Positions 33,516 through 42,558 are shown, counted from the stretch's first letter. The stretch: 64,000 nucleotides of DNA from Pseudomonas spelaei (GCF_009724245.1 NZ_WNNK01000017.1:62001-126000), one strand, 5' to 3'. Translations and numbers: made by a program. The notes: a model not told the origin generated them from the letters alone.

Positions 33516-35582
33516 TCAAGCATCCGGCACAGGCTGGAATGGCGATTCTTTATCCGTACGTTCCTTGTTGCCCCAGGCGGCGACGCCGACCTTGAGTGCA
33601 TAGAACAGAATGCTGAATACCACGAACAGGAACAGCGCCGTCAGCGTTGCGTTGGTATAGGCGTTCCAGATCACATGTTGCATCTGGTCGATGCTCTTGG
33701 CCGGAGCCAGGATCTGGCCGCTGGCCAGGGCATCGCTGTACTTCTTCGCCAGCGACAGGAAGCCGATCGCCGGGTTGGCATCGAACAGCTTGATGAAGCC
33801 GGCGGTGGTGGTGCAGATCAGCAGCCAGACCGCTGGCAGCATGGTCACCCAGATGTAGCGTTGGCGTTTCATTTTGATCAGCACAACGGTGGCGAGCATC
33901 AGCGCGATACCCGCCAGCATCTGGTTGGAGATGCCGAACAACGGCCACAACGTGTTGATACCGCCCAGTGGGTCGATCACGCCTTGGTACAGCAGATAAC
34001 CCCACATCGCCACACAACCTGCGGTAGCGATCAGGTTCGCGGTCCAGGACTCGGTGCGCTTCAACGCCGGGACAAAAGAGCCAAGCAAATCCTGCAGCAT
34101 GAAACGACCGGCACGGGTACCGGCGTCAACCGCGGTCAGGATAAACAGCGCTTCGAACAGGATCGCAAAGTGGTACCAGAACGCCATGGTGTTTTCACCC
34201 GGCAGGACACTGTGCAGGATCTGCGCGATACCCACCGCGAGCGTAGGCGCGCCACCGGCACGGGCGAGGATGGTGGTTTCACCGATGTCCTTGGCCACTG
34301 CCTGCAACGCTTCCGGAGTAATCGCAAAGCCCCAGCTGCTGACGGTTTGCGCCACGGTCACCACGTCACCGCCGACAATCGCGGCCGGGCTGTTCATGGC
34401 GAAGTACACGCCTGGCTCGATCACCGAAGCCGCAACCATCGCCATGATGGCCACGAACGACTCCATCAGCATGCCGCCATAACCGATATAACGCGCATGC
34501 CCTTCACTGGCCAGCAACTTGGGCGTGGTGCCCGAGGAGATCAGTGCGTGGAAACCCGATACAGCGCCACACGCAATAGTGATGAACAGGAACGGGAACA
34601 GGCCGCCCTTCCACACCGGGCCGGTGCCATCGATAAACTGGGTCAGTGCCGGCATTTTCAGGTCGGGCATGGTGACCAGGATGCCAATCGCCAGGGCGAT
34701 GATGGTACCGATCTTCAAGAACGTTGAGAGATAGTCACGCGGCGCGAGGATCAGCCACACCGGCAGCACAGCGGCGACAAAGCCATAACCGATCAGCATC
34801 CAGGTAATCTGGATCCCGGTGAAGGTGAAGGCCTTGGCCCAGACCGGATCAGCGGCAATCTGCCCGCCCAGCCAGATCGAACCCAGCAGCAACAGCACGC
34901 CGACAATCGAGATCTCGCCGATACGGCCCGGGCGGATGTAGCGCATGTAGATGCCCATGAACATCGCGATCGGGATGGTCGCCATCACGGTGAAGATGCC
35001 CCACGGGCTTTCGGCCAGGGCCTTGACCACGATCAGCGCCAGCACCGCGAGGATGATGATCATGATCAGGAAGCAGCCGAATAGCGCGATGGTCCCGGGA
35101 ATGCGGCCCATTTCTTCGCGGACCATGTCCCCCAGGGAACGGCCATTGCGACGGGTGGACAGGAACAGGACCATAAAGTCTTGCACCGCACCGGCCAGCA
35201 CCACGCCGGCAATCAGCCATAGCGTGCCCGGCAGATACCCCATCTGCGCCGCCAATACCGGCCCGACCAAAGGCCCTGCACCGGCAATCGCCGCGAAGTG
35301 GTGACCGAAAAGAATGTGTTTGTTGGTCGGCACATAGTCCAGACCGTCGTTGTTGACGACTGCGGGGGTGGCCCGCATAGGATCGAGCTGCATCACATTG
35401 TTAGCGATGAACAGGCTGTAGTAACGGTACGCAACCAGATAAATGGCCACTGCCGCGACCACAATCCACAAGGCGTTGATCGCCTCCCCGCGACGCAATG
35501 CCACTACGCCAAGGGCGCACGCTCCTACGATTGCCAGCAGCAGCCAGGGTAAATGGCGTAGCAGGCTATTATTATTTTTCAT
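33516..35582 (-). CDS. cstA: Carbon starvation protein A (CstA/BtsT-type transporter)
   Basis: A 688-residue inner-membrane transporter of the CstA family, known to import pyruvate or peptides. It shows some 16-18 hydrophobic segments and the family block HHFAAIAGAGPLVGPVLAAQMGYLPG near residues 90-115. The MDFMVL-type stretch QDFMVLFLSTRRNGRSLG follows. ybdD comes immediately downstream. Family knowledge suggests induction by carbon starvation; the promoter region shows no clear site. Confidence 0.95.
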   Translation of the reverse strand: MKNNNSLLRHLPWLLLAIVGACALGVVALRRGEAINALWIVVAAVAIYLVAYRYYSLFIANNVMQLDPMRATPAVVNNDGLDYVPTNKHILFGHHFAAIAGAGPLVGPVLAAQMGYLPGTLWLIAGVVLAGAVQDFMVLFLSTRRNGRSLGDMVREEMGRIPGTIALFGCFLIMIIILAVLALIVVKALAESPWGIFTVMATIPIAMFMGIYMRYIRPGRIGEISIVGVLLLLGSIWLGGQIAADPVWAKAFTFTGIQITWMLIGYGFVAAVLPVWLILAPRDYLSTFLKIGTIIALAIGILVTMPDLKMPALTQFIDGTGPVWKGGLFPFLFITIACGAVSGFHALISSGTTPKLLASEGHARYIGYGGMLMESFVAIMAMVAASVIEPGVYFAMNSPAAIVGGDVVTVAQTVSSWGFAITPEALQAVAKDIGETTILARAGGAPTLAVGIAQILHSVLPGENTMAFWYHFAILFEALFILTAVDAGTRAGRFMLQDLLGSFVPALKRTESWTANLIATAGCVAMWGYLLYQGVIDPLGGINTLWPLFGISNQMLAGIALMLATVVLIKMKRQRYIWVTMLPAVWLLICTTTAGFIKLFDANPAIGFLSLAKKYSDALASGQILAPAKSIDQMQHVIWNAYTNATLTALFLFVVFSILFYALKVGVAAWGNKERTDKESPFQPVPDA

Positions 35583-35756
35583 TTTTATATTCCAGCCAGG
35601 GTGGACAGAAAGAAAGCCATCCCGAGTTTAGCGCTACTGGCTTTAAAGACCACCCCCCTACGTTGGTCTAGAGCCTTGCAGGGGGCAAAAAAAGCAGAAA
35701 AAAACGCCCAATGATGGCGCAGGGCTACAATTCCTTTATCCACAGAGGGTTTCACC

Positions 35757-36125
35757 ATGAGCGAGCAGCCTTCAGACCGTCGTCGTTTCCGGCGCATCGC
35801 CTTCGATGCCAGGACCGAACTTGGGCAGAGCGGCCATGTGTGGACGGTGCAATTAGTGGATTTGTCGCTCAAGGGTTTGTTGGTGCGCAAGCCCCAGCCA
35901 TGGCTGGGTGATGCTGCGGAGCCGTTCGATGTGGATATTCATCTCGACGAGAGCACCGACGTGAAGTTGCAGGTACGGCTGACCCACGATGATCATGGGC
36001 AGTTGGGGTTTGTTTGCGAACATATCGACCTGGACTCGATCAGCCATTTGCGGCGGCTGATCGAGCTGAACCTCGGCGATCAGGCAGAACTTGAGCGAGA
36101 GTTGGGTGCCTTGCTGGAGACTTAA
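35757..36125 (+). CDS. mapZ: PilZ-domain c-di-GMP receptor, MapZ-type
   Basis: A 122-residue single PilZ domain. The c-di-GMP motif RxxxR is in DRRRFRRIAF (residues 7-16) and DxSxxG is VDLSLKG. It matches PA4608 (MapZ) in sequence pattern and in its place between cstA and radA. MapZ binds the chemotaxis methyltransferase CheR1 when loaded with c-di-GMP and alters flagellar switching. With morA 5 kb away, two c-di-GMP components lie in this window. Confidence 0.9.
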   Translation: MSEQPSDRRRFRRIAFDARTELGQSGHVWTVQLVDLSLKGLLVRKPQPWLGDAAEPFDVDIHLDESTDVKLQVRLTHDDHGQLGFVCEHIDLDSISHLRRLIELNLGDQAELERELGALLET

Positions 36126-36132
36126 AATCAAT

Positions 36133-36299
36133 GTGGGAGTCGGGCTTGCCTGCGATAGCCATATGCGCAGGGCTTGATTTCTGTAGCCGCTGCCGAGGCA
36201 CGAGGCTGCGATGCGGGCCGCAGGACCGCCCTTGGGGCAGCTACGCAGCCCATCGCAGCCTCATTCTTCGGCAGCGGCTACAACCAGCCCGACTCCCAC
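36133..36299. repeat. REPIN (family 1) interrupted by a family-2 REP pair
   Basis: The outer arms are GTGGGAGTCGGGCTTGCCTGCGATAGC and, truncated, AGCCCGACTCCCAC. Between them lies a complete family-2 pair (36183-36281). No target duplication is obvious, unlike the composite at 53942. Confidence 0.8.
36183..36281. repeat. REP pair, family 2
   Basis: GTAGCCGCTGCCGAGGCACGAGGCTGCGAT and, inverted, ATCGCAGCCTCATTCTTCGGCAGCGGCTAC, about 40 bases apart. It is nested inside the family-1 REPIN. Confidence 0.85.
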
Positions 36300-36330
36300 A
36301 CTAGATGTGCATTGCTTGCAAGATCACCGA

Positions 36331-37698
36331 TTACTCGAACAAGGCATCCAACGCCTGTTCCAGGCGCGTCACTCCGATCACCTGCAGCCCCGGTGGCGAT
36401 TCCTTGGGTGCATTGCCCTTTGGCACAATGGCCCGCTTGAAACCGTGCTTGGCCGCTTCCTTCAAACGCTCCTGGCCACTGGGCACGGGGCGTACTTCGC
36501 CAGACAGCCCCACTTCACCAAACACCAGCAAGTCATGGGGCAGCGGCCGGTTGCGCAGGCTGGACATGACCGCCGCCATCAACGCCAGGTCGGAGGCGGT
36601 TTCCAGTACCTTGACCCCACCCACCACGTTGAGGAATACGTCCTGGTCATGAGTGGGAATTCCGCCGTGACGGTGCAAGACCGCCAGCAGCATGGCCAGT
36701 CGGTTCTGATCCAGACCCAAGGTCACCCGGCGGGGATTGGCCATATGGCTGTCATCCACCAGGGCCTGGACTTCCACCAGCATCGGCCGGGTGCCTTCCC
36801 AGGTTGCCATCACCACACTGCCCGGTACTTCTTCCTGGGCGCGGGTAAGAAAGATCGCCGAAGGGTTGGAGACTTCTTTCAACCCCCTGTCAGTCATGGC
36901 GAACACGCCCAGTTCATTGACGGCACCAAAACGGTTTTTCACCGCCCGCAGCAAGCGCAACCGCCCGTCGGACTCACCTTCGAAATACAGCACGGTGTCG
37001 ACCATGTGCTCCAGCACTCGTGGCCCGGCCAGCGCACCTTCTTTGGTCACATGGCCCACCAGGAAAATCGCCGTACCGCTCTGTTTCGCATAACGCACCA
37101 GCAATGCCGCACTTTCCCGCACCTGGGACACGCCACCCGGTGCCGATTGCAGCTGCTCGGTGAAAATCGTCTGGATCGAGTCAATTACCATGACCTTGGG
37201 TTTTTCCAGGCGGGCCGTGGCGATGATGCTTTCGATGCAGGTTTCGGTCATGACCCGCAGTTGGTCCTGGGGCAAGCCCAGGCGCCGGGCACGCATGGCC
37301 ACTTGTTGCTGGGATTCTTCGCCCGTGACGTATAGCGCAGGCATGCGGCTGGCAATGCTGCACAGGGTTTGCAGCAGGATGGTCGATTTACCGATACCCG
37401 GGTCGCCGCCGATCAGCACCACCGACCCGTCCACCAGCCCGCCGCCTAGCACCCGATCCAACTCGCTGGAGGCCGTGGAGAAACGCGGGATCTCCTCGAC
37501 GCTGACTTCGGCCAGGGTCTTGATCTGGGTTTGTTGCCCGGTCCAGCCCGAACGACCACTGGGCGCGGCCGCGCCACCGCTTTCCACCATGGTCTCGGTC
37601 AGCGTGTTCCACGCACCGCACTCACTGCACTGGCCGGCCCACTTGGGAAAGGTCGCGCCGCAGTCCGTGCAGCCGTACATGCGCTTGGCCTTTGCCAT
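36331..37698 (-). CDS. radA: DNA repair protein RadA
   Basis: RecA-like DnaB-type branch migration helicase used in recombinational repair; 455 residues. The N-terminal zinc finger reads YGCTDCGATFPKWAGQCSECGAWNT. Walker A is GGDPGIGKSTIL, and the RadA-specific KNRFG motif is in RAVKNRFGAVNELGVF. The C-terminal Lon-like (inactive protease fold) domain contains LGLDQNRLAMLLAVLHRHGG. Gene order mapZ-radA-ankB matches P. aeruginosa. Confidence 0.98.
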   Translation of the reverse strand: MAKAKRMYGCTDCGATFPKWAGQCSECGAWNTLTETMVESGGAAAPSGRSGWTGQQTQIKTLAEVSVEEIPRFSTASSELDRVLGGGLVDGSVVLIGGDPGIGKSTILLQTLCSIASRMPALYVTGEESQQQVAMRARRLGLPQDQLRVMTETCIESIIATARLEKPKVMVIDSIQTIFTEQLQSAPGGVSQVRESAALLVRYAKQSGTAIFLVGHVTKEGALAGPRVLEHMVDTVLYFEGESDGRLRLLRAVKNRFGAVNELGVFAMTDRGLKEVSNPSAIFLTRAQEEVPGSVVMATWEGTRPMLVEVQALVDDSHMANPRRVTLGLDQNRLAMLLAVLHRHGGIPTHDQDVFLNVVGGVKVLETASDLALMAAVMSSLRNRPLPHDLLVFGEVGLSGEVRPVPSGQERLKEAAKHGFKRAIVPKGNAPKESPPGLQVIGVTRLEQALDALFE

Positions 37699-37733
37699 CC
37701 GAGAACCTCCAACCGAAAAACCGCGATGATAGC

Positions 37734-38273
37734 TCAGCGCGGCGCGGCGGTACGGATTTCACCACTGGCCAAGCGTGAGGCACTGTTACCCACCGGGTCT
37801 TCGGCGTTGAGGTCCGCGCCTTTGGCCTTCAGCTCATCCAGTAGCTCGACCCGTTTGAACAGCCCGGCGTACATGGCCGCCGTCTGCCCGGCACCGTTAC
37901 GCTGATCTGGATTGCAATCGGTGGACAACAAACGCTGGGCGATTTTCAACTCGCCTTTGAAAATCGCACCCATCAGCGCAGTGTTACCTCTTTTGTCCTG
38001 CACGCAGGCATCGGCGCCGGCTGCCAGCAGGCGCTCCACGAATGGCGCCTGACCGTGATAGGCCGCCAGGATCAGCGCCGTGTAGCCCTTTTCATCCTGG
38101 GCATTGAGGGCATAGCCGGCGTCGATAAAAGTGTTGAGCATTTCCACGTCGCCCCGGCGGGCAGCGTCGAAGTAGTAGTCCCGCAGTTGCGCTTTGACCG
38201 CGTCCGGATCGGGTGTCTCGGCGTGGGCGGCAAAGGCCAGCCACGTCATGAATAAACCGATGTAAATACGCAT
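37734..38273 (-). CDS. ankB: Ankyrin-repeat protein AnkB
   Basis: A 179-residue exported ankyrin protein. The start MRIYIGLFMTWLAFAAHA has GGAAGGAG upstream and is a signal peptide; the longer open frame is not supported. About four ankyrin repeats follow (DEKGYTALILAAYHGQ, DKRGNTALMGAIFKGE and others). In P. aeruginosa the periplasmic AnkB works with the catalase KatB just upstream and is needed for full KatB activity; the same pairing is kept here, 63 bases apart. Confidence 0.93.
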   Translation of the reverse strand: MRIYIGLFMTWLAFAAHAETPDPDAVKAQLRDYYFDAARRGDVEMLNTFIDAGYALNAQDEKGYTALILAAYHGQAPFVERLLAAGADACVQDKRGNTALMGAIFKGELKIAQRLLSTDCNPDQRNGAGQTAAMYAGLFKRVELLDELKAKGADLNAEDPVGNSASRLASGEIRTAAPR

Positions 38274-38336
38274 GGAATCACTCCTTCCCAGTATCGACGC
38301 CCGGCCCAATCGCCAGGCGTCGACCGGGTCAAACCA

Positions 38337-39878
38337 TCAGTCAGTCAACTTTTCCGCCAGCGCTTTCACACGCGTCAGGTCGCCCTTGGCTACCTTGGTC
38401 ACGCCGGTGCCGTACTCGGGATCAGCCTTGTAGAGGAACGACAGGATGATGTGCTTGCTCTCATCATCGGTGGTGGCCAGGGAGCCGCCGAAGTTGTCGA
38501 TCAGGTCCTGACGCTCTTTCTTGCTGTAGGAGCGGTACAGATCACCGGCCTGCTTGAAGTTCTGCTCACGCTGGATCTTCGCCTGCTGGGTGCTGCCTGA
38601 CAGGGCCATCTGGCTGTAACGGGCGCTTTGCGGTTCCTCTCGTGGCAGCAGGCGGCTTGGCTGGTAGTTGACGCCGCTGGTGGTCTTGCCGAAGTTCATC
38701 GCACCGTCCTGGTTACCGTTGTTGACGGTTACCCGTGGCGCGTTGATCGGCAACTGCAACGCATTGGCACCCAGACGGTACATCTGCGTATCGGCGTAGG
38801 AGAATACCCGGCCTTGCAACAGGCGATCTTCCGACGGTTCGATACCCGGCACCAGATTGGCCGGGGCCATGGCCACCTGCTCGGTTTCCTGGAAGACGTT
38901 GGCCGGGTTGCGGTTCAGCACCATTTGTCCGACTTTGCGCTCAGGCACATCTGGCCAGATCTTGGTGGCGTCCAGTGGGTCGAAATCAAACTTGGCCAGG
39001 TCTTCCGGCTTGAGAACTTGCACGTACAAGTCCCACTTGGGGAAGTCGCCTTTGTTGATATGGGTGACCAAGTCATTAGTCATATGGCTGTAATCACGTC
39101 CCTGGACTTCAGTGACTTGTTTAGGGTCCAGATTCTTGATGCCTTGCAGGCTCTTCCAGTGAAACTTGACGTAATGCACTTCACCCTTGGCATTAATCAA
39201 CTTGTAAGCGTGAACACCGTTGCCGTCCATTTCCCGATAACTGGCCGGAGTGCCGGAGTCCGAATACAACTCGGTCAGTGTGCGAGTGGATTCTGGAACA
39301 TGGGAGAAGAAGTCGAAACGACGGGAGTCATCGTCCAGATTAGTGCGCGGATCAGGCTTGAAGGCATGCACCATGTCCGGAAACTTGATGGCATCACGAA
39401 TAAAGAAAGTCGGGAAGTTATTGCCTACCAGGTCCCAATTACCTTCGGCGGTATAGAACTTAGTGGCAAAACCACGAGGGTCGCGCAGCGTTTCAGGGGA
39501 GTGATTACCGTGAACGACGGCCGAAAAACGTACAAAAACGGGCGTTGCCTCACCGGCCGCGAAAACCTTGGCTTTGGTCAGGTCACTCAAGTTATCGGTA
39601 ACGGTGAAGGTGCCATGGGCGCCGGTACCCCGAGCATGGACCACACGCTCTGGAATACGCTCACGGTCAAAGCGCTGCAGTTTCTGGATCAGTTGCACGT
39701 CTTGAAGTAATACCGGGCCTGTCGCGCCAGCGGTTTGGGAGTTCTGATTGTCGCCGACTGCCGCGCCATTATCGCGGGTGAGGTTAGCCGCTTGTACCGA
39801 CAGCGAAAGCAGGCTGGCGGTGACGATGAACAGTACATGTCGTGCAGCAGTAGGCCCGCGGTTAATAGGGTCTTTCAT
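38337..39878 (-). CDS. katB: Exported catalase KatB
   Basis: Haem catalase degrading hydrogen peroxide in the periplasm; 513 residues with an N-terminal signal peptide (cleavage near SVQA-AN). The distal histidine is H81 in RVVHARGTGAHG, the catalytic Asn lies in NWDLVGNNFPTFF, and the proximal haem tyrosine is in RVFSYADTQMYRLG. It forms a peroxide-stress operon with ankB. In P. aeruginosa katB is OxyR-controlled; three AAATAG repeats lie upstream. Confidence 0.96.
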   Translation of the reverse strand: MKDPINRGPTAARHVLFIVTASLLSLSVQAANLTRDNGAAVGDNQNSQTAGATGPVLLQDVQLIQKLQRFDRERIPERVVHARGTGAHGTFTVTDNLSDLTKAKVFAAGEATPVFVRFSAVVHGNHSPETLRDPRGFATKFYTAEGNWDLVGNNFPTFFIRDAIKFPDMVHAFKPDPRTNLDDDSRRFDFFSHVPESTRTLTELYSDSGTPASYREMDGNGVHAYKLINAKGEVHYVKFHWKSLQGIKNLDPKQVTEVQGRDYSHMTNDLVTHINKGDFPKWDLYVQVLKPEDLAKFDFDPLDATKIWPDVPERKVGQMVLNRNPANVFQETEQVAMAPANLVPGIEPSEDRLLQGRVFSYADTQMYRLGANALQLPINAPRVTVNNGNQDGAMNFGKTTSGVNYQPSRLLPREEPQSARYSQMALSGSTQQAKIQREQNFKQAGDLYRSYSKKERQDLIDNFGGSLATTDDESKHIILSFLYKADPEYGTGVTKVAKGDLTRVKALAEKLTD

Positions 39879-39953
39879 CGGGGTGTCCTCTAGTTTTTTT
39901 AATGCACATTGAGTTGTGCTTGCTAGAGGCTAGTGACCCGGGAGTCAGAATAT

Positions 39954-40011
39954 AAATAGAAAACCCGTACCGACCCGATTAAGAAAATAGCATGGCAAAT
40001 CCCTGAAATAG
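39954..40011. promoter_or_regulatory. Phased AAATAG repeats upstream of katB
   Basis: AAATAG occurs at 39954-39959, 39985-39990 and 40006-40011, 31 and 21 bases apart (about three and two helical turns), same orientation. ATAG is the OxyR half-site core, but the inverted CTAT partners at the expected spacing are missing, so binding by OxyR is only a suggestion. Confidence 0.35.
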
Positions 40012-40165
40012 CGGGTATTTCGCGCGCGATTGATGGCACTTTGAAAACTATTTGCGATTTGATGTGTCGATAAATTCGAACAATGTTAGCGGTTGTGTCG
40101 CGCAAGCCGTGCAAGACTGACTTACACTGTTCCCACCTCATCTCAACTGTAACAAGGAATAACCT

Positions 40166-40579
40166 ATGGGCGTGATCAGTGAGTTCAAGGCCTTCGCGGT
40201 CAAAGGTAATGTGGTCGACATGGCCGTCGGTATTATCATCGGCGCCGCCTTCGGCAAAGTTGTATCTTCCTTTGTCGGCGACGTGGTGATGCCCCCGATC
40301 GGTCTGCTGATCGGCGGGGTGAATTTTGGCGATCTGGCGGTGACGCTCAAGGCAGCCCAAGGCGATGTGCCTGCGGTGGTCCTGGCGTACGGCAAGTTCA
40401 TCCAGAGCATCATCGACTTTTTGATCATCGCATTTGCGATCTTCATGGGGATCAAGGCCATCAACCGCCTCAAGCGTGAAGAAGCCGTGGCGCCTAGCGA
40501 GCCGCCGGCTCCGACCAAGGAAGAAGTGCTGCTGGGGGAGATCCGCGATCTGCTCAAGGCACAGAACAGCAAGCCCTGA
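40166..40579 (+). CDS. mscL: Large-conductance mechanosensitive channel MscL
   Basis: Homopentameric inner-membrane channel that opens at near-lytic tension; 137 residues. The N-terminal amphipathic helix MGVISEFKAFAVKGNVVDMAVGIIIGAAFGKVVSS with the pore-lining glycines is intact; TM2 is FIQSIIDFLIIAFAIFMGI. The C-terminal charged helix follows. It is divergent from katB and has its own terminator. Confidence 0.98.
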   Translation: MGVISEFKAFAVKGNVVDMAVGIIIGAAFGKVVSSFVGDVVMPPIGLLIGGVNFGDLAVTLKAAQGDVPAVVLAYGKFIQSIIDFLIIAFAIFMGIKAINRLKREEAVAPSEPPAPTKEEVLLGEIRDLLKAQNSKP

Positions 40580-40595
40580 TAAACGGGCAAGCAGA

Positions 40596-40625
40596 AAGAA
40601 GGCGCCTCTCGGGGCGCCTTTTTCT
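40596..40625 (+). terminator. Terminator of mscL
   Basis: GGCGCC-TCTCGG-GGCGCC-type stem followed by TTTTTCTT; it abuts the end of the converging ferredoxin reductase gene. Confidence 0.85.
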
Positions 40626-41401
40626 TACCAGTAGTTTTCCACGGCCACCTGCCCTGGGCGTCGGGTCAAACTCAACTGCATGTCCCGTTGTTTGAGCATC
40701 TGGCGCGTGTCATCAATCATTTGCGGATTACCGCAGATCATCACCCGAGAATGTTCGGGCGTCAGTGCAACACCGGCGGCCTGCTCCAACTCACCCTTTT
40801 CGATCAAGGCAGTGATCCGCTCGTTCAGCGCTCCTGGGTACTGTTCACGGGTAACAATCGGAATGTAAGTGAGTTTATGGGCGTGCTCGGCCAAGTATTC
40901 ACGCTCACTCAGCTCATGGATGAGCGATTGATACGCCAACTCTCTCGCTTCCCGCGCGCTGTAGACCAGGATGATTCGCTCGAATTTTTCCCAGACCTCA
41001 AAGTCCTGCAGGATCGACAGAAAAGGTGCAATTCCGGTACCCGTCCCCAGCATCCACAGATCTCGCCCGTCGACAAACCGATCCAGAGTCAGGAATCCGG
41101 TAGCCTGGCGTTCCACCAGCAAGGTATCGCCTTCGCGCAGGCGGCTCAGTTCACTGGTGAACTCCCCACCGGGTACGACGATAGAGAAGAAATCCAGGTG
41201 TTCATCAAAAGGCGAGGACACCACGGAGTAGGCCCGCCACACAATATTGCCATCAGCCTTGGTCACGCCCAGTCGCACAAACTGGCCGGCCCGAAAGCGA
41301 AAGCCCGGGTCCCGGGTAGTGCGCAGGGTAAACAGGCTGGGGGTGAGCGATTGCACATCGAGCAAGGTCTGGCGTGTGTATTTTTCAGCACTGGCCGTCA
41401 T
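40625..41401 (-). CDS. Ferredoxin/flavodoxin-NADP+ reductase (FprB/PA4615 type)
   Basis: FAD enzyme shuttling electrons between NADPH and ferredoxin; 258 residues from MTASAEKYTRQTLL, with GGAG upstream. Motifs: FAD-binding RAYSVVSSP, NADP-binding GTGTGIAPFLSIL and the C-terminal FAD-stacking end VENYW, which marks the E. coli-like subclass. It is the PA4615-type (FprB) gene by position next to mscL, distinct from the FinR-linked Fpr. It converges on mscL. Confidence 0.93.
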   Translation of the reverse strand: MTASAEKYTRQTLLDVQSLTPSLFTLRTTRDPGFRFRAGQFVRLGVTKADGNIVWRAYSVVSSPFDEHLDFFSIVVPGGEFTSELSRLREGDTLLVERQATGFLTLDRFVDGRDLWMLGTGTGIAPFLSILQDFEVWEKFERIILVYSAREARELAYQSLIHELSEREYLAEHAHKLTYIPIVTREQYPGALNERITALIEKGELEQAAGVALTPEHSRVMICGNPQMIDDTRQMLKQRDMQLSLTRRPGQVAVENYW

Positions 41402-41847
41402 GGGGGACTCCGTTTTACAGATGCCCCTAGTGTCCCTCAAAGCGACGCCTGGAAACACCGGCGGTTTGTAGTGACATCGACCTGAGCAAAACCTGACCCA
41501 GCTGTCACTTTTAACTGATTCAGCAAATTTGCTGGAGTGGCCATTTAATTGCACCACTAACTATTTAGCTATGAAGCAGGCTTCAAGCAAGTTATTAGAC
41601 GAGGAAATCAGCCGTCCATTAGGACTTATTGATTAATACCAAATAATTGAAAAACAAACGAAAAATCACTCACCTTCAAATTTTATCTATACAGTCTACC
41701 CAAAGATGTACAACAAAACACACCGCCTATCACTAAAGGTGGAGATTTTTTTACTTTCGCAAAGTAGTCCATGCCCTACACTATTTTCCGTACTGAATCG
41801 GGATCCGGACGTACCCGCGATACAGCAAGACTCACGGAGATTTACCG
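41402..41847. other. 446-base AT-rich gap between the ferredoxin reductase gene and the LuxR gene
   Basis: No gene is convincing. It is clearly more AT-rich than its surroundings, notably 41550-41760. It holds the 14-bp palindrome at 41521-41534 and the promoters of both flanking genes, which I could not place with confidence. No lux box-like dyad was found. Confidence 0.6.
41521..41534. promoter_or_regulatory. Perfect 14-bp palindrome in the fpr/luxR gap
   Basis: CAGCAAATTTGCTG, exactly self-complementary, lies 120 bases upstream of the reductase start. It looks like a dimeric-repressor operator; the protein that binds it is unknown. Confidence 0.4.
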
Positions 41848-42558
41848 ATGGTCAACTGGCGAAACACCCATCTACCCAAGCTGGAAGGTGAAAGCGAAAT
41901 AACCAGCACCTTTGAAGCAGCCCTTAATCTTACTTATGAGCTCGGTTTCCAATACTGTGCGTTTGCGATGAGCTCTCACCACCCTCAAAATCAAATAAAA
42001 CCTGTCTACATTAACAACTACCCAAATGAATGGAACACACTTTACAAACAAGAACATTACTTCGAGATGGACCCTGTAGTTGCTCATTGCAAGCGTTGCG
42101 TATTACCGATTATCTGGGAAGAAAAAACGTTTTCTGCCGTCCCGGACTTATGGTGCCATGCCCAATCCCACGGACTGAATTTCGGCTGGACCCAGGCAGT
42201 CCATGATTTCCAGGGTGTGTTCAGCATGTTGACCCTGGGGCGTAAGTCCGGCGCCGTCAGCCCGCAAGAACTCTACGAAAAAGCAGGTCAAGTCCTTTGG
42301 TTATGCCACGCCCTGCATGCGGTGGTGGCACAAAAGTTCGCCGAAAAGCCTCCTGTTCGCCCAGCCAGCACACTGACACCACGCGAAACTGAAGTCCTGC
42401 AATGGTCGGCACTGGGCAAAACCGCAGCCGATATCGCCCAGATTCTTTGCCTGTCCGAACGCACCGTCGGCTTCCATATCAGCAGCGCGATGAAAAAATT
42501 GGGCGTCAATAACAAGATCGCGGCAGTGATGACGGCGGTAAGAGCTGGACTGTTTTAA
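41848..42558 (+). CDS. ppoR: LuxR-family quorum-sensing regulator without luxI (PpoR-like solo)
   Basis: A 236-residue LuxR protein. The autoinducer domain keeps the ligand-contact pattern WxxxY...DP...W (NEWNTLYKQEHYFEMDPVV, then IIWEE), so it should bind an acyl-homoserine lactone. The C-terminal helix-turn-helix is LTPRETEVLQWSALGKTAADIAQILCLSERTVGFHI. No luxI is in the window. The neighbourhood mscL-fpr-luxR-rlmG matches that of P. putida ppoR, an orphan conserved in pseudomonads; assignment is by context. Confidence 0.8.
   Translation: MVNWRNTHLPKLEGESEITSTFEAALNLTYELGFQYCAFAMSSHHPQNQIKPVYINNYPNEWNTLYKQEHYFEMDPVVAHCKRCVLPIIWEEKTFSAVPDLWCHAQSHGLNFGWTQAVHDFQGVFSMLTLGRKSGAVSPQELYEKAGQVLWLCHALHAVVAQKFAEKPPVRPASTLTPRETEVLQWSALGKTAADIAQILCLSERTVGFHISSAMKKLGVNNKIAAVMTAVRAGLF

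Noticed and set aside
41402..41847. A lux box or luxI near the LuxR gene
   Set aside because: No 20-bp dyad of lux-box type and no synthase-like frame were found.
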